Shown here: positions 62,983 to 64,000 of the stretch, piece by piece
Layout: every line of letters starts with the position of its first letter
Numbering within the stretch: the first letter of the stretch is position 1
NCBI GenBank assembly: GCA_024234265.1
Contig: JACKOM010000008.1
Span: 62,001 to 126,000, forward strand
Direction: 5' to 3'
Length of the DNA stretch: 64,000 nucleotides
Source: Oceanospirillaceae bacterium
GTDB taxonomy: Bacteria; Pseudomonadota; Gammaproteobacteria; Pseudomonadales; Oceanobacteraceae
Translations under genes and position numbers: made by a program
Notes under the pieces: model-generated
Told to the model about the DNA's origin: nothing
Databases searched by the model: none
The model's input: only the letters and a program-made list of their open reading frames with translations

Positions 62983-63693
62983 ATGTCAGTGGTCGCTAAA
63001 TCTGCACAATCCGAAATTAAATACAGTGGTCGTAAGGCATCCCGTGTCGGCAGCGAGCAACGTCGCCGGGCTATTCTGGAAGCTGCACTGCGTATTGTGG
63101 TGCGCGAAGGTGTACGTGGCATTCGTCACCGTAACGTCGCCAAAGAGGCGGATGTTCCCCTAGCGGCAACCACCTATTACTTCAAAGATATTCAGGAACT
63201 CATCGGCGATACTTTTATGCTTTATGCGGAAAAAGCACAAAGTGTGGTGAATATTTTCGCGCGTAAAATGTATGAGCCCCTGGAAAATGCAGACGGTAAA
63301 AAACTGGCTGAATTAACCACTGGCCCTCGTCTGGTGAAAATCATTGCCGAGCAGCTCACCAGTTATGTAATGGATAAAGCCGTACGTGACCGTGAAATGT
63401 TAATTGCAGATCAGGCATTTCGTTATGAGGCTGTGCTGAACGCGAGCTTGCGTGGTTTGGCCATGTCCCATGAAGCAGCGCTGGAGCAAAAACTGATTGA
63501 GTTTTTAAATCTGGTGCACTCTTCACATCCAAAAGAAGATGCGCAGATTCTGATCAGCACCATCCGCCGCGCTGAATATGATGCATTGCTGAAAGCCCCG
63601 GAAGAAATTCAGCCTGAAGTGATTTTGCGTACATTAACCCGTCAGGTGTCGCTGATACTGAAAATCGATGTGGCTGAAGAAACTGCGGCCTGA
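62983..63693 (+). CDS. TetR-family transcriptional regulator
   Basis: The 236-residue protein has the TetR DNA-binding domain at residues ~25-75: RRRAILEAALRIVVREGVRGIRHRNVAKEADVPLAATTYYFKDIQEL, then an effector-binding helical domain. The target cannot be read from the sequence. GGAAGG precedes ATG 62983; the frame extends upstream without support. It is divergent from the 146-aa gene, which it may control, and ends in a strong terminator. Confidence 0.92.
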   Translation: MSVVAKSAQSEIKYSGRKASRVGSEQRRRAILEAALRIVVREGVRGIRHRNVAKEADVPLAATTYYFKDIQELIGDTFMLYAEKAQSVVNIFARKMYEPLENADGKKLAELTTGPRLVKIIAEQLTSYVMDKAVRDREMLIADQAFRYEAVLNASLRGLAMSHEAALEQKLIEFLNLVHSSHPKEDAQILISTIRRAEYDALLKAPEEIQPEVILRTLTRQVSLILKIDVAEETAA

Positions 63694-63708
63694 TTTTTTA
63701 CATCACGA

Positions 63709-63739
63709 ATAAAAAAGGGAGCTTGGCTCCCTTTTTTTA
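63709..63739. terminator. Bidirectional terminator after the TetR gene
   Basis: A perfect 14-bp stem (ataaaaaagggagc with its complement) and a 3-nt loop lie between the TetR gene and the convergent zinc-ribbon gene. Confidence 0.93.
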
Positions 63740-63757
63740 TTGACTGAACTAAATGGC

Positions 63758-64000
63758 TTAGCGCGCCAGGAAGTAGCCCATCTGTTTCAGCACCTGCCCC
63801 AGCACATCAAATTCCAGCTCGCTGAAACGGCGGGTGTCTGCGCAATACTGGCAACTGATGGTTGGCAGCTTGCGTAAAAATCCTATGCGGTAATCCGTAT
63901 CCAGACCGCAACTGTCACAGCTGATCGGTACCTCTGTTTGTGCGCTGAGAATGGTGGCAATGCTGGCACCCGGGGTTTGTTCTGTGATATCGCTGGTGTG
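63758..64000 (-). CDS. Zinc-ribbon-containing protein, C-terminal part (5' end outside window)
   Basis: The last 81 codons of a minus-strand gene run from the window edge to TAA 63758-63760. They contain CDSCG, then CQYC 22 residues on, a two-CxxC zinc-ribbon-like pair. The C-terminus reads GQVLKQMGYFLAR. The rest of the gene, and so the function, lies outside. The open frame and the convergent terminator make it a real gene. Confidence 0.7.
   Translation of the reverse strand, partial: HTSDITEQTPGASIATILSAQTEVPISCDSCGLDTDYRIGFLRKLPTISCQYCADTRRFSELEFDVLGQVLKQMGYFLAR

Overview
This is about 64 kb of a gammaproteobacterial chromosome of moderate GC content. The gene set (purL, cysDN, zapE/zapG, a minCDE operon, trxB, FadL-type and TonB-dependent outer-membrane proteins, many two-component and c-di-GMP proteins, DUF1302/DUF1329 proteins) fits a free-living, aerobic, probably marine or soil member of the Cellvibrionales/Oceanospirillales/Pseudomonadales group. 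The genus cannot be fixed from the sequence alone. I saw no tRNA, rRNA, CRISPR array, prophage or complete insertion sequence.

Layout. 0-8 kb: the 3' end of purL, a lipoprotein gene, cysD and cysN with a four-helix-bundle gene between them, zapG, a MITE-like palindromic element next to an alpha/beta hydrolase, and zapE. 7.6-22.3 kb: a lipid-acquisition region with a thiolase (frameshifted), a VolA/Pla-type lipase lipoprotein (heavily frameshifted), DUF1302 (one frameshift) and DUF1329 proteins, a MalT-like LuxR regulator, a pseudo-receiver protein, a LysR regulator and a FadL transporter. 22.5-24.6 kb: a helical sensor-like protein, a PilZ protein and a structured non-coding repeat-like stretch.

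24.6-37.9 kb: a tightly packed minus-strand array of 14 genes. Its order of transcription is renalase-like flavoprotein, DUF523/DUF1722, MerR/LitR-type regulator, photolyase, desaturase, NTF2-like, SDR, FAD oxidoreductase, DUF1365, cyclopropane synthase-like, DUF2878, a periplasmic protein, DUF1475 and a TonB-dependent receptor. It looks like a light or singlet-oxygen response unit that repairs DNA and remodels membrane lipids. A TTGTACA inverted repeat lies directly in front of it.

38-53 kb: a TIGR01777 epimerase, a PstS-like/porin-like/GGDEF-EAL operon, a small secreted protein whose ribosome-binding site sits inside a perfect hairpin, a PIN-PhoH ATPase, two large hybrid histidine kinases (MASE2 and MASE1/CHASE types) and a membrane protein with a textbook MshEN c-di-GMP-binding motif. 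53-64 kb: trxB, parvulin, the min operon, a PAP2 phosphatase and glycosyltransferase pair, several proteins of unknown function, a flavodoxin, a PilH-like regulator, a TetR regulator and the C-terminus of a zinc-ribbon protein.

The frameshifts are confined to about 8.1-13.3 kb. Two of them are one-base losses in homopolymers, so sequence or assembly error is as likely as real gene decay there. The strongest leads are the 14-gene light/lipid operon with its candidate operator, the MshEN membrane protein, the degenerate APS-kinase tail on CysN, the sequestered ribosome-binding site at 44.5 kb and the MITE-like element at 5.4 kb.
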